The notes under the pieces: generated by a model | Database searches by the model: none | What the model saw: only the letters and a program-made list of their open reading frames with translations | What the model was told of the DNA's origin: nothing | Part shown: piece after piece, positions 1-9,756 of the stretch | Layout of the letters: every line of letters begins with the position of its first letter | How positions within the stretch are numbered: the stretch's first letter is position 1 | Program-made: the position numbers and the translations under genes | Source: Actinomycetota bacterium | GTDB taxonomy: Bacteria > Actinomycetota > Actinomycetes > Nanopelagicales > Nanopelagicaceae | Direction: 5' to 3' | NCBI GenBank assembly: GCA_009927575.1 | Contig: RFMS01000130.1 | Span: 1 to 41,076 of the forward strand | Length of the DNA: 41,076 bases

Positions 1-1845
1 AGCTGCGAGAAGTAGCGCTCGAGCGACATCAGCGCCACGGTGAATTGGCATATTTACTTGAACCAGATTTAAAAGAGGCGCGTGGCGGGCTACGCGATGT
101 CACATTGATACGAGCAATTGCTGGAAGTTCTTTTAATCAATGTACCGCTTGATCGAATCGCCAGCGCTGAAGCCACTCTGCTCAATGTGAGAGATGCGCT
201 CCATGAAGCAAGTGGCAGAAATAAAGACCAGCTTCTCTTTATCGAACAAGACAAAGTGGCAGCACAACTTCGCTATTCAGATGCAGACGAATTAATGGCA
301 GATGTTGCACGATCTGCTCGAACGATTGATTATGTTCTTGAACTGATGTGGCATCGAATTGATCAGATCAAAGATGGAAAACTCTCACGCCTCTTCAAAC
401 ATAAAATAAATCTTCGCGGAGTGAATCAGGTAGGTCTCGGTCTCTATTTAGAATCAAACGAGTTGATGATTGCTGATGAGTATCAAATTTCACACGATCC
501 GGTAATTGGACTTCGGGCGGCGGCAACCTCTTCGCAGCTCGGTGTGCCTCTTTCAATTGATTCATGCGAACGATTAGCGCGCGAGATGGTTGATCTACCA
601 AACCCGTGGCCAAGAGCTGCGCGCGAAGAGTTAGTGACGTTGATTGGAGCCGGCTCAGCAATGATTCGGGTTTGGGAAGCGCTCGAACAAGAAGGAGTCA
701 TAAGTCGTTGGTTTCCAGAATGGAACCATCTTCGTTCGCTGCCACAACGCAATGTTCTTCATCGCCATACTGTTGATCGACATATGGTTGAAACTGCAGT
801 TAAGGCCGCTGCACTTACTCGCTCCGTGCACCGCCCAGATCTGCTATTAGTTGCGGCGCTCTTTCATGATCTTGGTAAAGGGTATGCAGATAAAGATCAC
901 TCAGATTATGGAGCCGAGTTAATTCATCCGCTTGCATTGAGAATGGGATTTACCACTAGTGATGCAGACGTTCTGACACTTCTTGTAAAACATCACTTAT
1001 TACTCTCTGCCATCGCCACTCGTCGCGATCTCGATGATCCAGCCACAATTACTGCAGTCAATTCACTCATTCCCAATGCCGAGACTTTAGAACTTCTTCA
1101 TGCGCTATCGATTGCTGATGGCGAAGCAACCGGTAAAGCGGCTTGGAGTGATTGGAAAGCAACGCTTGTAAGAAATTTGGTTACCCGTTGTCGAGCAGCA
1201 ATGTCGGGAATCCCACCAGCGCCACAACTTGATCTCAGTGCAGACGATATTAAACGGGCTGAATCTGGTGAACTTCATGTCTCGCTGAGACCAGGTGATG
1301 GCGATTTCATTATCGATATTGTGATCCCAGATCGAACTGGCGTACTTGCACTTGTCGCAGGAGTTCTTAGCGCTGCGCGTTGTGATGTTCGCTCTGCACG
1401 TACTCGGTCATATGCACAGTCTGCTGTGATGACATGGAACGTTGTGGTGGATGAATTTCTCTCACCACCAACTGAAAGCGCTCTGAAATCTCTACTTACC
1501 GATGCTCTTAACGGAAAATTCAATATCGAAGCGCGCATAGCGGAACGAATTAAGAATTTCCGATTACTTCCAGGAATTCCAGTTCCACCACCAGTTGTCG
1601 AAGTATTAAATGATGTCGCCACAGGAGCGACAGTGTTGGAAGTGCGAATGCATGATCGACCAGGCTTGCTCTTTTCTATCGCATCAGCGATCACAGCGAC
1701 ACACGTTGAAATCAAGGCCGCCATCGTCTCAACGTTAGGTGCGGAGGCTTTCGATAGTTTGTACATCACTGAGCTTGATGGCCATCCGCTGACCGCCGAA
1801 CGCGCACACCAGATTGCGAAAGAGCTACAGACCAAACTTCAGTAA
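1..1845 (+). CDS. glnD: [Protein-PII] uridylyltransferase / GlnD-like, HD and two ACT domains; 5' truncated by window, one apparent frameshift near 115-150
   Basis: Frame from base 3 reads LREVALERHQRHGELAYLLEPDLKEARGGLRDVTLIRAIAGSSFNQ. It continues in another frame as VPLDRIASAEATLLNVRDALHEASGR. HD motif FHDLGKG and C-terminal ACT repeats are present. Confidence 0.93.
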
Positions 1846-1855
1846 CATTCCGCCC

Positions 1856-3340
1856 ATGTTCGAGTCCCTCTCAGGAAAATTCGCAACTGCATTCTCTGCG
1901 CTGCGAAATCGTGGACGAATCGCACCTGGTGATATCGATGAGATGGCCGCCGAAATTCGACAAGCGCTCTTAGATGGCGATGTTTCACTTGCAGTTGCTG
2001 AGCACTTTGTCTCAACCGTTTCTGCTCGAGCTCATGAAGCGCTACCAACTCTGCGCCAAAGTACTAATCCATCACAGGCGATCTTTGAAATAGTTAATGA
2101 AGAGCTGATCTCGATACTTGGTGGTCAAGCGCGTCGAGTGAGGTTTTCGAAAAATCCGCCAACAATCATTATGTTGGCCGGACTTCAAGGTTCCGGTAAG
2201 ACCACACTCGCTGGAAAATTGTCGAAGTACTTCGCAAGCCAAGGTAATACACCGCTCCTTGTAGCAGCTGATTTGCAGCGACCAAACGCAGTGACACAAT
2301 TACAAGTTGTTGGCGAACAGGCAGGAGTTCCTGTATTCGCACCAGAACCAGGTAATGGCGTTGGTGATCCAGTTGCGGTTGCAAAAGCCGGTGTGGAATT
2401 TGCGCGATCAAAACTCCATAACCTTGTCATCGTCGATACGGCAGGTCGACTTGGCGTTGATGAAGCCCTGATGAAAGAGGCGTCGAATATTCGCGCTGCG
2501 ATTTCACCGGACGAAGTTATTTTTGTCGTCGATGCGATGATTGGCCAAGATGCTGTGCGTACCGCGCAAGCATTTCTTAATGGCGTGGGATTTGATGCAG
2601 TTGCATTAACAAAACTTGATGGCGACGCCCGAGGCGGTGCGGCGCTCTCAATCGCTCATGTCACCCAACGACCAATCATGTTCGCATCAACCGGTGAGAA
2701 GTTAGCTGATTTTGACCTCTTCTATCCCGATCGAATGGCATCACGAATTCTCGGTATGGGAGATATTGCATCGTTAGCCGAACAAGCAAAGGCGGCATTC
2801 GATACTGGTTCAGCGGAGAAATTCGAAAAGAAATTTGCCGAAGGTGAAGATTTCACACTTGAAGATTTCCTTGAGCAGATGCAGGCGATGAAGAAGATGG
2901 GATCGATGTCAAAACTACTTGGCATGTTGCCAGGTGCAAATAGTGGAGCGATGAAGAAACAGTTAGAGAGTTTTGACGAGAGCGAGATGGTTCGAACTCA
3001 AGCAATTATTCAATCGATGACTCCAAGCGAGCGAACCAATCCAAAAATCTTGAATGGTTCGCGCCGGGCTCGGATTGCACTTGGTAGTGGTCGTTCAGTG
3101 AAAGAAGTAAATACGCTCGTCGATAGATTCTCGGCCGCACAAAAAGCGATGAAGCAACTTCGAAATGGCGGAATTCCAGCAGGTCTTCCGGCGGGGCTAT
3201 CGGGAGGAATTCCAGGTATGCCGCCGATGCCTCGAGGTGGGGGCTTTAAACATCCGCTTCAACAGGGGAATCAGAAGAATCAGAAGAAGAAGTCACGATC
3301 TGGAAATCCCGCGAAACGAGCGGCAGAAGAAGGTCGATAA
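1856..3340 (+). CDS. ffh: Signal recognition particle protein Ffh
   Basis: GLQGSGKTTLAGKLSKY P-loop, DTAGRLGVDE, LTKLDGDARGGAALS, and a Met-rich M domain. ATG at 1856 preferred over the ORF-track start at 1814. Confidence 0.97.
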   Translation: MFESLSGKFATAFSALRNRGRIAPGDIDEMAAEIRQALLDGDVSLAVAEHFVSTVSARAHEALPTLRQSTNPSQAIFEIVNEELISILGGQARRVRFSKNPPTIIMLAGLQGSGKTTLAGKLSKYFASQGNTPLLVAADLQRPNAVTQLQVVGEQAGVPVFAPEPGNGVGDPVAVAKAGVEFARSKLHNLVIVDTAGRLGVDEALMKEASNIRAAISPDEVIFVVDAMIGQDAVRTAQAFLNGVGFDAVALTKLDGDARGGAALSIAHVTQRPIMFASTGEKLADFDLFYPDRMASRILGMGDIASLAEQAKAAFDTGSAEKFEKKFAEGEDFTLEDFLEQMQAMKKMGSMSKLLGMLPGANSGAMKKQLESFDESEMVRTQAIIQSMTPSERTNPKILNGSRRARIALGSGRSVKEVNTLVDRFSAAQKAMKQLRNGGIPAGLPAGLSGGIPGMPPMPRGGGFKHPLQQGNQKNQKKKSRSGNPAKRAAEEGR

Positions 3341-3433
3341 CGCCAGTTTGGGCATTCCTGTCCTACATGGCAAGATTTGGCCCCTGAGCAAGAGCCCTCT
3401 ACCTCTTGTTCTACCACCCAGAATAGATCTGCT

Positions 3434-3472
3434 CGTTTGAATTCCTACTCAAACGTGTCGAGCCTGTTCGAC
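3434..3472 (+). promoter_or_regulatory. Two tandem short hairpins in the rpsP leader
   Basis: CGTTTGA-N8-TCAAACG (3434-3455) followed by GTCGA-N6-TCGAC (3457-3472), just upstream of the rpsP SD AAGGAG. Confidence 0.4.
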
Positions 3473-3495
3473 TACATATCAAGGAGAAACCCTTC

Positions 3496-4023
3496 GTGGG
3501 AGTAAAGATTCGATTGATGCGTCTCGGCAAGATTCGCACACCACATTTCCGCATTGTTGTCACCGATTCACGTAAGGCACGTAATGGTCTTTCCATCGAA
3601 GAGATCGGTCGATATTCGCCAGCGCAAGAACCATCACTTATTGAAGTGAAGTCAGACCGCGCGCAACATTGGTTAAAAGTTGGCGCACTTCCAACTCCAG
3701 CTGTAGAGGCGCTATTTAAAGTAACTGGTGATTGGCAGAAGTTCAAAGGACTTCCAGGTTCTGAAGGAACATTGAAGAAAGCAGCGCCAAAAGAAGATAA
3801 GCGCATCGCATATGAAGCTGCAGTAAAAGCAGCAGCAAATGAACCAAAAGATGGCGCAACAACTTTGAAGAAGAAAGCAGCAGAGAAACTTGCCGCGAAG
3901 AGCGCACCTGCAGAAGCAGAAGCTCCAGCAGAAGTAGTTGAAACTCCAGTTGCTGAATCGGTAGCAGAAGCACCAGTTGCTGAAGCGGTTGCAGAAGCAA
4001 CTCCAGAAGCGGCTGCTGAGTAA
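3496..4023 (+). CDS. rpsP: 30S ribosomal protein S16 with Ala/Glu/Val-rich C-terminal extension
   Basis: GVKIRLMRLGKIRTPHFRIVVTDSRKARNGLSIEEIGRYSP; GTG start with AAGGAG upstream. Confidence 0.97.
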   Translation: MGVKIRLMRLGKIRTPHFRIVVTDSRKARNGLSIEEIGRYSPAQEPSLIEVKSDRAQHWLKVGALPTPAVEALFKVTGDWQKFKGLPGSEGTLKKAAPKEDKRIAYEAAVKAAANEPKDGATTLKKKAAEKLAAKSAPAEAEAPAEVVETPVAESVAEAPVAEAVAEATPEAAAE

Positions 4024-4025
4024 CA

Positions 4026-4265
4026 ATGATTGACGAAGCGCTCGAGCATCTCGTCAAAGGGATTGTCGATAATCCTGAAGAAGTTGTTATTACCGAGAAA
4101 GAACACCGTCGCGGCACAACGCTAGAAGTGCGCGTGCATCCAGAAGATATTGGCAAAGTAATTGGCCGCAATGGTCGTACCGCGAAAGCGTTACGTACTG
4201 TTGTCTCTGCGATCGCAGGTCGAAGCGTACGAGTTGATCTCATCGAGGCTGACGAGGCGAGATAA
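4026..4265 (+). CDS. khpA: KH-domain RNA-binding protein (KhpA/YlqC family)
   Basis: VRVHPEDIGKVIGRNGRTAKALRTVVSA KH motif; located between rpsP and rimM. Confidence 0.94.
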   Translation: MIDEALEHLVKGIVDNPEEVVITEKEHRRGTTLEVRVHPEDIGKVIGRNGRTAKALRTVVSAIAGRSVRVDLIEADEAR

Positions 4266-4796
4266 GTGCTCCTAGTCGTCGGCCGAATTGGTCGCGCACA
4301 TGGAGTTCGTGGTGAAGCCACAATCGAAGTACGCACTGATGATCCTGATGCGCGCTTTCCTATCGGAGCAACGTTGCAGACAGACCCAGCTTCACACGGC
4401 CCATTAACCATCACTTCCGGACGGGTGCATAACGGAATTCTTCTCTTGGGCTTTGCTGGCATATCAGATCGAACAGCAGTAGAAAAACTGCGTAATACCT
4501 TGCTCTTATCAGATGTTGATATCGATGCCGAGACTTCTGATGATCTCTACCATGTAGCGCATATCAAGGGCTGCAAGGTCTTTCTTGCTGATAGCAATGG
4601 TGAGAGTGGTAACGAGAGCGAGAGTGGCAAAGAAATAGGAATCGTTACTGATGTACTAGAACTCCCTGCACAAGATACGTTAGTGATTGAAACAGCCAAT
4701 GGCGAAAAGCTCGTTCCATTTGTTACTGAGATGGTTCCACTCATAGATATAAAAAATAAGAAGATCATTATTGCGCCACCAGAGGGGTTGTTATGA
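4266..4796 (+). CDS. rimM: Ribosome maturation factor RimM
   Basis: [28 protein letters not shown]-domain; PRC-barrel-like C-terminus; position between khpA and trmD. Confidence 0.95.
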   Translation: MLLVVGRIGRAHGVRGEATIEVRTDDPDARFPIGATLQTDPASHGPLTITSGRVHNGILLLGFAGISDRTAVEKLRNTLLLSDVDIDAETSDDLYHVAHIKGCKVFLADSNGESGNESESGKEIGIVTDVLELPAQDTLVIETANGEKLVPFVTEMVPLIDIKNKKIIIAPPEGLL

Positions 4797-5470
4797 AAAT
4801 CTCTGCGATCTCAATCTTCCCGGAGTATTTCCAACCATTACAACTCTCGCTCATTGGCAAAGCACAGGAGAAATCTCTTGTGGAATTTAACGTGAAAGAT
4901 CTTCGAGATTTCACTCACGATACTCATCGAACAGTAGATGACACGCCATATGGCGGTGGAGCTGGCATGGTGATGAAACCAGAACCATGGGGAGAGGCGC
5001 TCGATCAGACTCTTACTGACGGTTGTGATCTCATCGTGTTAACCCCTGCCGGAAAACGTTTCAACCAGCGTCTTGCTGAAAAGTTTTCACAATCACCACA
5101 TTTAGTTTTTGCGTGTGGTCGATATGAAGGTATTGATGCTCGAGTTACTGAGTATTATCGAAGCCAGCCTCGTTACCGCGTTCATGAAATTTCCATTGGA
5201 GATTACGTTCTCAATGGTGGTGAAGTTGCTGCCTTAGCAATTATTGAATCGGTGGTTCGGCTTATTCCTGGCGTGATTGGAAATCCTGAATCTCTCGTCG
5301 AAGAGTCACATGCTCAAGATGGCGTTGTGGAGTATCCGACCTACACCAAACCTGCTGAGTGGCGAGGGTTGAAGGTGCCAGACGTATTAAGTTCGGGAAA
5401 TCATGGCGCAATCGCTACCTGGCGAGCAGAAGCTGCGCAATTGCGCTCACAACACGCAGAGCGAGATTAG
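4793..5470 (+). CDS. trmD: tRNA (guanine-N1-)-methyltransferase
   Basis: [70 protein letters not shown]. Confidence 0.97.
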   Translation: MKISAISIFPEYFQPLQLSLIGKAQEKSLVEFNVKDLRDFTHDTHRTVDDTPYGGGAGMVMKPEPWGEALDQTLTDGCDLIVLTPAGKRFNQRLAEKFSQSPHLVFACGRYEGIDARVTEYYRSQPRYRVHEISIGDYVLNGGEVAALAIIESVVRLIPGVIGNPESLVEESHAQDGVVEYPTYTKPAEWRGLKVPDVLSSGNHGAIATWRAEAAQLRSQHAERD

Positions 5471-5478
5471 ACCTCAAA

Positions 5479-5515
5479 GTTACGGTGCCGTAACCTACGC
5501 TAGCGTAAGTTACGG
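5479..5515. promoter_or_regulatory. Candidate multi-site operator upstream of acyl-ACP desaturase
   Basis: GTTACGG-TG-CCGTAAC (5479-5494), perfect palindrome TACGCTAGCGTA (5496-5507), and a further GTTACGG (5509-5515), ending 11 nt before the ATG. Confidence 0.65.
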
Positions 5516-5526
5516 AGAGGCGAACA

Positions 5527-6486
5527 ATGTCAGAGATTTCAATTCAATCGCGGTTACTTCGCGATCTCGAACCAGTTGTTGCGCAAGAACTTGAACGCCA
5601 TCTCGCAACGCAAAAAGAATGGTACCCACACGAATATGTACCGTGGAGTGAAGGTCGCACATTTGCTGGACCGCTCAATGGTGATGCGTGGGAGGCGAAA
5701 GATTCAAAACTTTCTACGATAGCTCAGGATTCACTCGTACTTAATCTTCTTACTGAAGATAATCTGCCTAGCTATCACACAGAGATCTCGCTATCGATGA
5801 GTAGAGATGGCGCATGGAATACCTGGGTTAATCGCTGGACAGCAGAAGAAGCTCGACATGGCATTGTGATGCGCGATTACTTGATGGCAACTCGCGGTGT
5901 AGATCCACGTGAATTAGAAGATCTCCGGATGGCGCATATGCAGATTGGCTATCAAACGCCATACGAAAACGACATGCTCCATACTGTTTCCTACGTAACC
6001 TTCCAGGAACTTGCCACGCGAATTTCACATCGCAATACGGGAAAGATTTCAAATGATCCGATTTGCGAACAGATGTTGGCGCGCGTAGCGCTCGATGAAA
6101 ACCTCCATATGCTCTTTTATCGAAACACGCTAGGAGCAGCGTTAGATATGGAGCCCAATGCAGCAATGCGCGCGATCGCTGATGTCTTGGTGAATTTCAA
6201 AATGCCTGGCCATGAGATGCCTGGCTTCGGTAGAAAATCAGTGCAGATCGCACTTGCTGGAATTTATGACCTGCCACAGCATCTTGAAGATGTTGTTGCG
6301 CCAGTCCTTCGCGCGTGGAAAATTTTCGAGCGAGAAGATTTCACCGGCGATGGCGCTGCAGCGCGAGATGAATTAGCCGCTTTTCTTGCAGCATCAAACG
6401 CTGATGCCGCGAAATTCGTTGAAAAACGCGATGCCCACTTCGATCGCCTCATTCAACGGGGTCAAGAACCAATTCGCTTGAGCTAA
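5527..6486 (+). CDS. Acyl-ACP desaturase (fatty acid desaturase type 2, di-iron)
   Basis: RWTAEEARHGIVMRDYL and RVALDENLHMLFYRNTL carry the two EExxH/DENLH di-iron motifs typical of DesA-type proteins. Confidence 0.93.
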   Translation: MSEISIQSRLLRDLEPVVAQELERHLATQKEWYPHEYVPWSEGRTFAGPLNGDAWEAKDSKLSTIAQDSLVLNLLTEDNLPSYHTEISLSMSRDGAWNTWVNRWTAEEARHGIVMRDYLMATRGVDPRELEDLRMAHMQIGYQTPYENDMLHTVSYVTFQELATRISHRNTGKISNDPICEQMLARVALDENLHMLFYRNTLGAALDMEPNAAMRAIADVLVNFKMPGHEMPGFGRKSVQIALAGIYDLPQHLEDVVAPVLRAWKIFEREDFTGDGAAARDELAAFLAASNADAAKFVEKRDAHFDRLIQRGQEPIRLS

Positions 6487-6654
6487 CAGGGGAATAATCC
6501 CGACACGCCGAAGGTTGGTATGGCAGTAGCCCACGTAATGGGGCATATTCCGCCCGTGCCGCTACCGCGGTAGAACAAAGCAATATGAGTAAAGGCCAGA
6601 GTAGTCAGACAGAGATTTAGACCGAAAGAGTAAAAGAGAGGTGGTGAGAGATCG

Positions 6655-6951
6655 ATGGCAACAGATTATGACTCCCCGAGAAAGACTGACGAAGAGCTCC
6701 ATGAGGAGTCGCTTGAAGAGTTAAAAGCTCGACGCGCAGATGCGCAATCAGGACAAGTCGATGTTGATGAAGAAGAAGCTGCCGAGACTCTTGAACTACC
6801 TGGCGCAGATCTTTCTGGCGAAGAACTTGCAGTTCGCGTCGTTCCAAAGCAAGAGAATGAATTTACCTGCTCGCGTTGTTTCTTAGTTCATCACTCATCT
6901 CAATTAGCGCGAGGCGAAGGCGCAAAAGCTATCTGTAAAGATTGCGCGTAA
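6655..6951 (+). CDS. DUF4193 family protein
   Basis: MATDYDSPRKTDEELHEESLEELKARR ... FTCSRCFLVHHSSQLA ... ICKDCA; CxxC pairs typical of this actinobacterial family. Confidence 0.93.
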   Translation: MATDYDSPRKTDEELHEESLEELKARRADAQSGQVDVDEEEAAETLELPGADLSGEELAVRVVPKQENEFTCSRCFLVHHSSQLARGEGAKAICKDCA

Positions 6952-7399
6952 TAACTTCTTTTAGCTCGCGCCCTTTTTTTGTAGAGATAAGCCAGTAAGG
7001 CGTTGGATCGGTTGGATCTGCTAATTCAATTTTTACACCAGTCTTCACCCAAAATCGCAGCGCTAAATACGCACGTGGATTAGCATCTCGAGTTCTCATT
7101 CGCGACATCTCTGACGGATCTAGAACTGTTATCTCCTTGATCAATATCAATGGCAGGTGTGCGCCATCAACATGCAAGTGATGTTGGCGATCGATAGTTT
7201 CAATATCGATAGATAAAGAATTTCTGATCGACCAGAGAACTAACAGAATAATTTGGATGAGAGAAGCAGCTATCGCTGCTACATTTCCGAGCGCTGCCCA
7301 CACTGAGAATGAAATAGTTGCACAGAGTGCGACATAGAGAGACCAGACGCTGATTGGCCAAGAGATTTTCTCCTGGAATCTCTCTTCATATTTGGTCAC
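6929..7399 (-). CDS. DUF3093 family membrane protein
   Basis: Two N-terminal TM segments, then DPTDPTPYWLISTKKGRELKEVI; convergent neighbour of DUF4193 as in other actinobacteria. Confidence 0.88.
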   Translation of the reverse strand: MTKYEERFQEKISWPISVWSLYVALCATISFSVWAALGNVAAIAASLIQIILLVLWSIRNSLSIDIETIDRQHHLHVDGAHLPLILIKEITVLDPSEMSRMRTRDANPRAYLALRFWVKTGVKIELADPTDPTPYWLISTKKGRELKEVITRNLYR

Positions 7400-7475
7400 G
7401 TGGCGACGGTACTTGATTTCCTCGGTAATTAAATGCTTGGACTAGTAGAACGAATTGCTGGAGTAAAGTGGCCAT

Positions 7476-8060
7476 ATGAGTCGAGTTCCCAGCACTATCC
7501 CTCCCGAAGGTGCGCAGATTCCAGCTCGACATCCGCAAGCGCCAGCGCCAGGAAGTGAGATTCCATCGCACTTTGGCCATTGTTTTGGGTGTGGTGAGTT
7601 ACATCCCACCGGACTTCATCTCAAAGCGATTGCCGGCGAAGGTATGGATATCACTGCAACATTTCTTGTAACCGAAAATCATCAAGGCGCACCTGGTTTA
7701 GCGCATGGTGGGCTTCTCTCATTAGCTTTCGATGAAGCGCTAGGAAAATTAATGTGGCTATTGCGAGCACCAGCAGTGACCGCACGTCTCGAAACTGATT
7801 TTCTCAAACCAGTCCCAATGGGTTCGGTACTTCATATCTCTGCGCGAATTGTCGGTCAGGTAAGTCGCAAGGTGTATGCAGTAGCAGAAGGTCGATTGAA
7901 CTCAGCAGATGGTCCGCTCGCCGTGCGCGCTGCAAGTTTGTATGTGATCGTGCCGATGGATCACTTCCTCAATAATGCGCCAAAAGAGTATTTGGATACG
8001 ATCGCTAAACGACCAGAACTACTTGAATTTGTCGATCCAGAGTTTGAGATTAATCCGTGA
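7476..8060 (+). CDS. PaaI-type hotdog thioesterase
   Basis: HCFGCGELHPTGLHLKA ... ENHQGAPGLAHGGLLSLAFDEALG hotdog motif. Confidence 0.88.
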   Translation: MSRVPSTIPPEGAQIPARHPQAPAPGSEIPSHFGHCFGCGELHPTGLHLKAIAGEGMDITATFLVTENHQGAPGLAHGGLLSLAFDEALGKLMWLLRAPAVTARLETDFLKPVPMGSVLHISARIVGQVSRKVYAVAEGRLNSADGPLAVRAASLYVIVPMDHFLNNAPKEYLDTIAKRPELLEFVDPEFEINP

Positions 8061-8488
8061 ACGTACTTATTACTCGTTTAGATCCTGATCTACCGCTACC
8101 ACGCTATGCAAAGCCTGGCGATGCAGGAGCAGACGTGTATTCGCGAATTGATTATGAACTCAAGGCTGGTGAGCGCGCGCTTATTCCTACGGGGATTGCA
8201 ATCGCGCTTCCCGATAGTTATGTCGCTCTAATGCATCCGCGATCGGGGTTAGCAATTAAGTATGGAATTTCGATGGTTAATACACCTGGGACTATCGACG
8301 CGGGATTTCGTGGTGAACTTCAAGTAATTCTTATCAATCACGATCTCAAAGAAACTTTCTCTATCAAGCGGGGGGATCGAATCGCACAGATAGTTTTTCA
8401 AAAAGTTGAACGAGCAGAGTTTGTCGAAGTGGAATCGCTACCTGGCTCAGGTCGAGCTGATGGTGGATTTGGGTCGACAGGGTCATAG
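8057..8488 (+). CDS. dut: dUTP diphosphatase
   Basis: PGDAGADVYS, PRSGLAIKYGISMVNTPGTIDAGFRGE, GDRIAQIVFQKV, GRADGGFGSTG motifs. Confidence 0.97.
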   Translation: MNVLITRLDPDLPLPRYAKPGDAGADVYSRIDYELKAGERALIPTGIAIALPDSYVALMHPRSGLAIKYGISMVNTPGTIDAGFRGELQVILINHDLKETFSIKRGDRIAQIVFQKVERAEFVEVESLPGSGRADGGFGSTGS

Positions 8489-9096
8489 TGGATAGTTCAG
8501 ATAAAGCAAAGATTCTCGCCGCTTTTGGTGGCGTTAAAGGCCTCTTTGACTCAGGTATCCCATCACTTATTTTTCTCATTCTCTTTAATGTTACGCACGA
8601 TCTGGTGCACTCTGCGCAGTGGTCGTTAGGTTTTTCAGCGCTCATTGCCATCTATCGATTAATCAAACGCGAAACTCTGCAAAATGCGCTCTCCGGTGTA
8701 TTCGGTGTTGCTATCTGTTATTGGTTCTCTCGTTCTACCGGCAAAGCAGAAGATTTCTATCTGCCTGGCCTCATTACCAACCTTGTTTATGCGATTGCGT
8801 ATTCACTATCGATCATTTCTGGCTGGCCGATTGTCGGTCTTGTACTTGGACCATTATTAGGTGAGAACTTTCTCTGGCGAAAGCACCCAGAACGTAAAAG
8901 AGTGTATGTACGAGCTAGTTGGCTCTGGGTAGGAATGTTTGTTGCCAGGTTGGTTGTGCAATACCCACTCTATAAAACTGGAAACATCAATCTCTTGGGA
9001 ACTGCGCGCGTTGTTATGGGATATCCGCTCTTTATCGCGACAGCGTGGGGAACATACTTAATAGTGAAGACAGTTCCAAAGGTAGATCCGGTTTAG
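8488..9096 (+). CDS. DUF3159 family membrane protein
   Basis: FGGVKGLFDSGIPSLIFLILF ... LPGLITNLVYAIAYSLSIISGWPIVGLVLGPLLGE; position between dut and trkA. Confidence 0.9.
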   Translation: MDSSDKAKILAAFGGVKGLFDSGIPSLIFLILFNVTHDLVHSAQWSLGFSALIAIYRLIKRETLQNALSGVFGVAICYWFSRSTGKAEDFYLPGLITNLVYAIAYSLSIISGWPIVGLVLGPLLGENFLWRKHPERKRVYVRASWLWVGMFVARLVVQYPLYKTGNINLLGTARVVMGYPLFIATAWGTYLIVKTVPKVDPV

Positions 9097-9756
9097 TTAA
9101 AGAGTAATAAAGCAATCTTTAATTTGCGCTTCAGCTTCTGGCGTTGCAATGAAAATTAACTCATCTCCTGATGAAAAAACATCATAACCATGAGGAGTAA
9201 TAACGGCACCGTCTCTTACAATTGCAGAGAGCGCTGAGCCATCGGGGAGTGCAACTTCACTCACAGTTTTACCAACGCACTTTGAATTATCTGGAAGTGT
9301 TAATTCAACGAGATTTGCTTTCCCAGTTCTAAATGAGAAGAGTCGAACGACATCACCAACAGTCACTGCTTCTTCGACAAGCGCAGCGATAATTCGAGGT
9401 GTTGATACAGCAACATCGACGCCCCATGAAGAGTTAAACATCCATTCATTTTTCGGATGTTTAATGCGGGCAACAACCCTTGGTACGCCGTACTCAGTTT
9501 TTGCTAGGAGTGACGAGACGAGATTGACTTTGTCATCGCCAGTGGCGGCAACCATGACCTGGCAGGTATCAAGTCCAGCCTTGCTTAGTGAGGAAATTTC
9601 GCACGCATCAGCTAAGAGCCACTCCGCATCGGGCACGCTCTCCATCTTGAGCGCTTTTGGGTCCTTATCAATAAGCAGAACTTGATGTCCGTTGGAGAGA
9701 AGTTCGCGCGCGATCGCACGACCTACGTTTCCGGCACCTGCTATCGCAACTCTCAT
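9097..9756 (-). CDS. TrkA-family potassium uptake regulatory protein (TrkA-N/TrkA-C)
   Basis: MRVAIAGAGNVGRAIARELLSNGHQVLLIDKD Rossmann/RCK fold. Confidence 0.92.
   Translation of the reverse strand: MRVAIAGAGNVGRAIARELLSNGHQVLLIDKDPKALKMESVPDAEWLLADACEISSLSKAGLDTCQVMVAATGDDKVNLVSSLLAKTEYGVPRVVARIKHPKNEWMFNSSWGVDVAVSTPRIIAALVEEAVTVGDVVRLFSFRTGKANLVELTLPDNSKCVGKTVSEVALPDGSALSAIVRDGAVITPHGYDVFSSGDELIFIATPEAEAQIKDCFITL

Noticed and set aside
1275-1835. 186-aa minus ORF antisense to glnD
   Set aside because: Shadow ORF opposite a conserved ACT-domain region; no recognisable motif.
3411-4462. Long minus-strand ORFs (231 aa and 239 aa) antisense to rpsP, khpA and rimM
   Set aside because: They lie opposite well-recognised core genes. 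Their Ala/Ser- and Leu/Gln-rich content mirrors the repetitive rpsP C-terminal codons. No domain and no RBS context.
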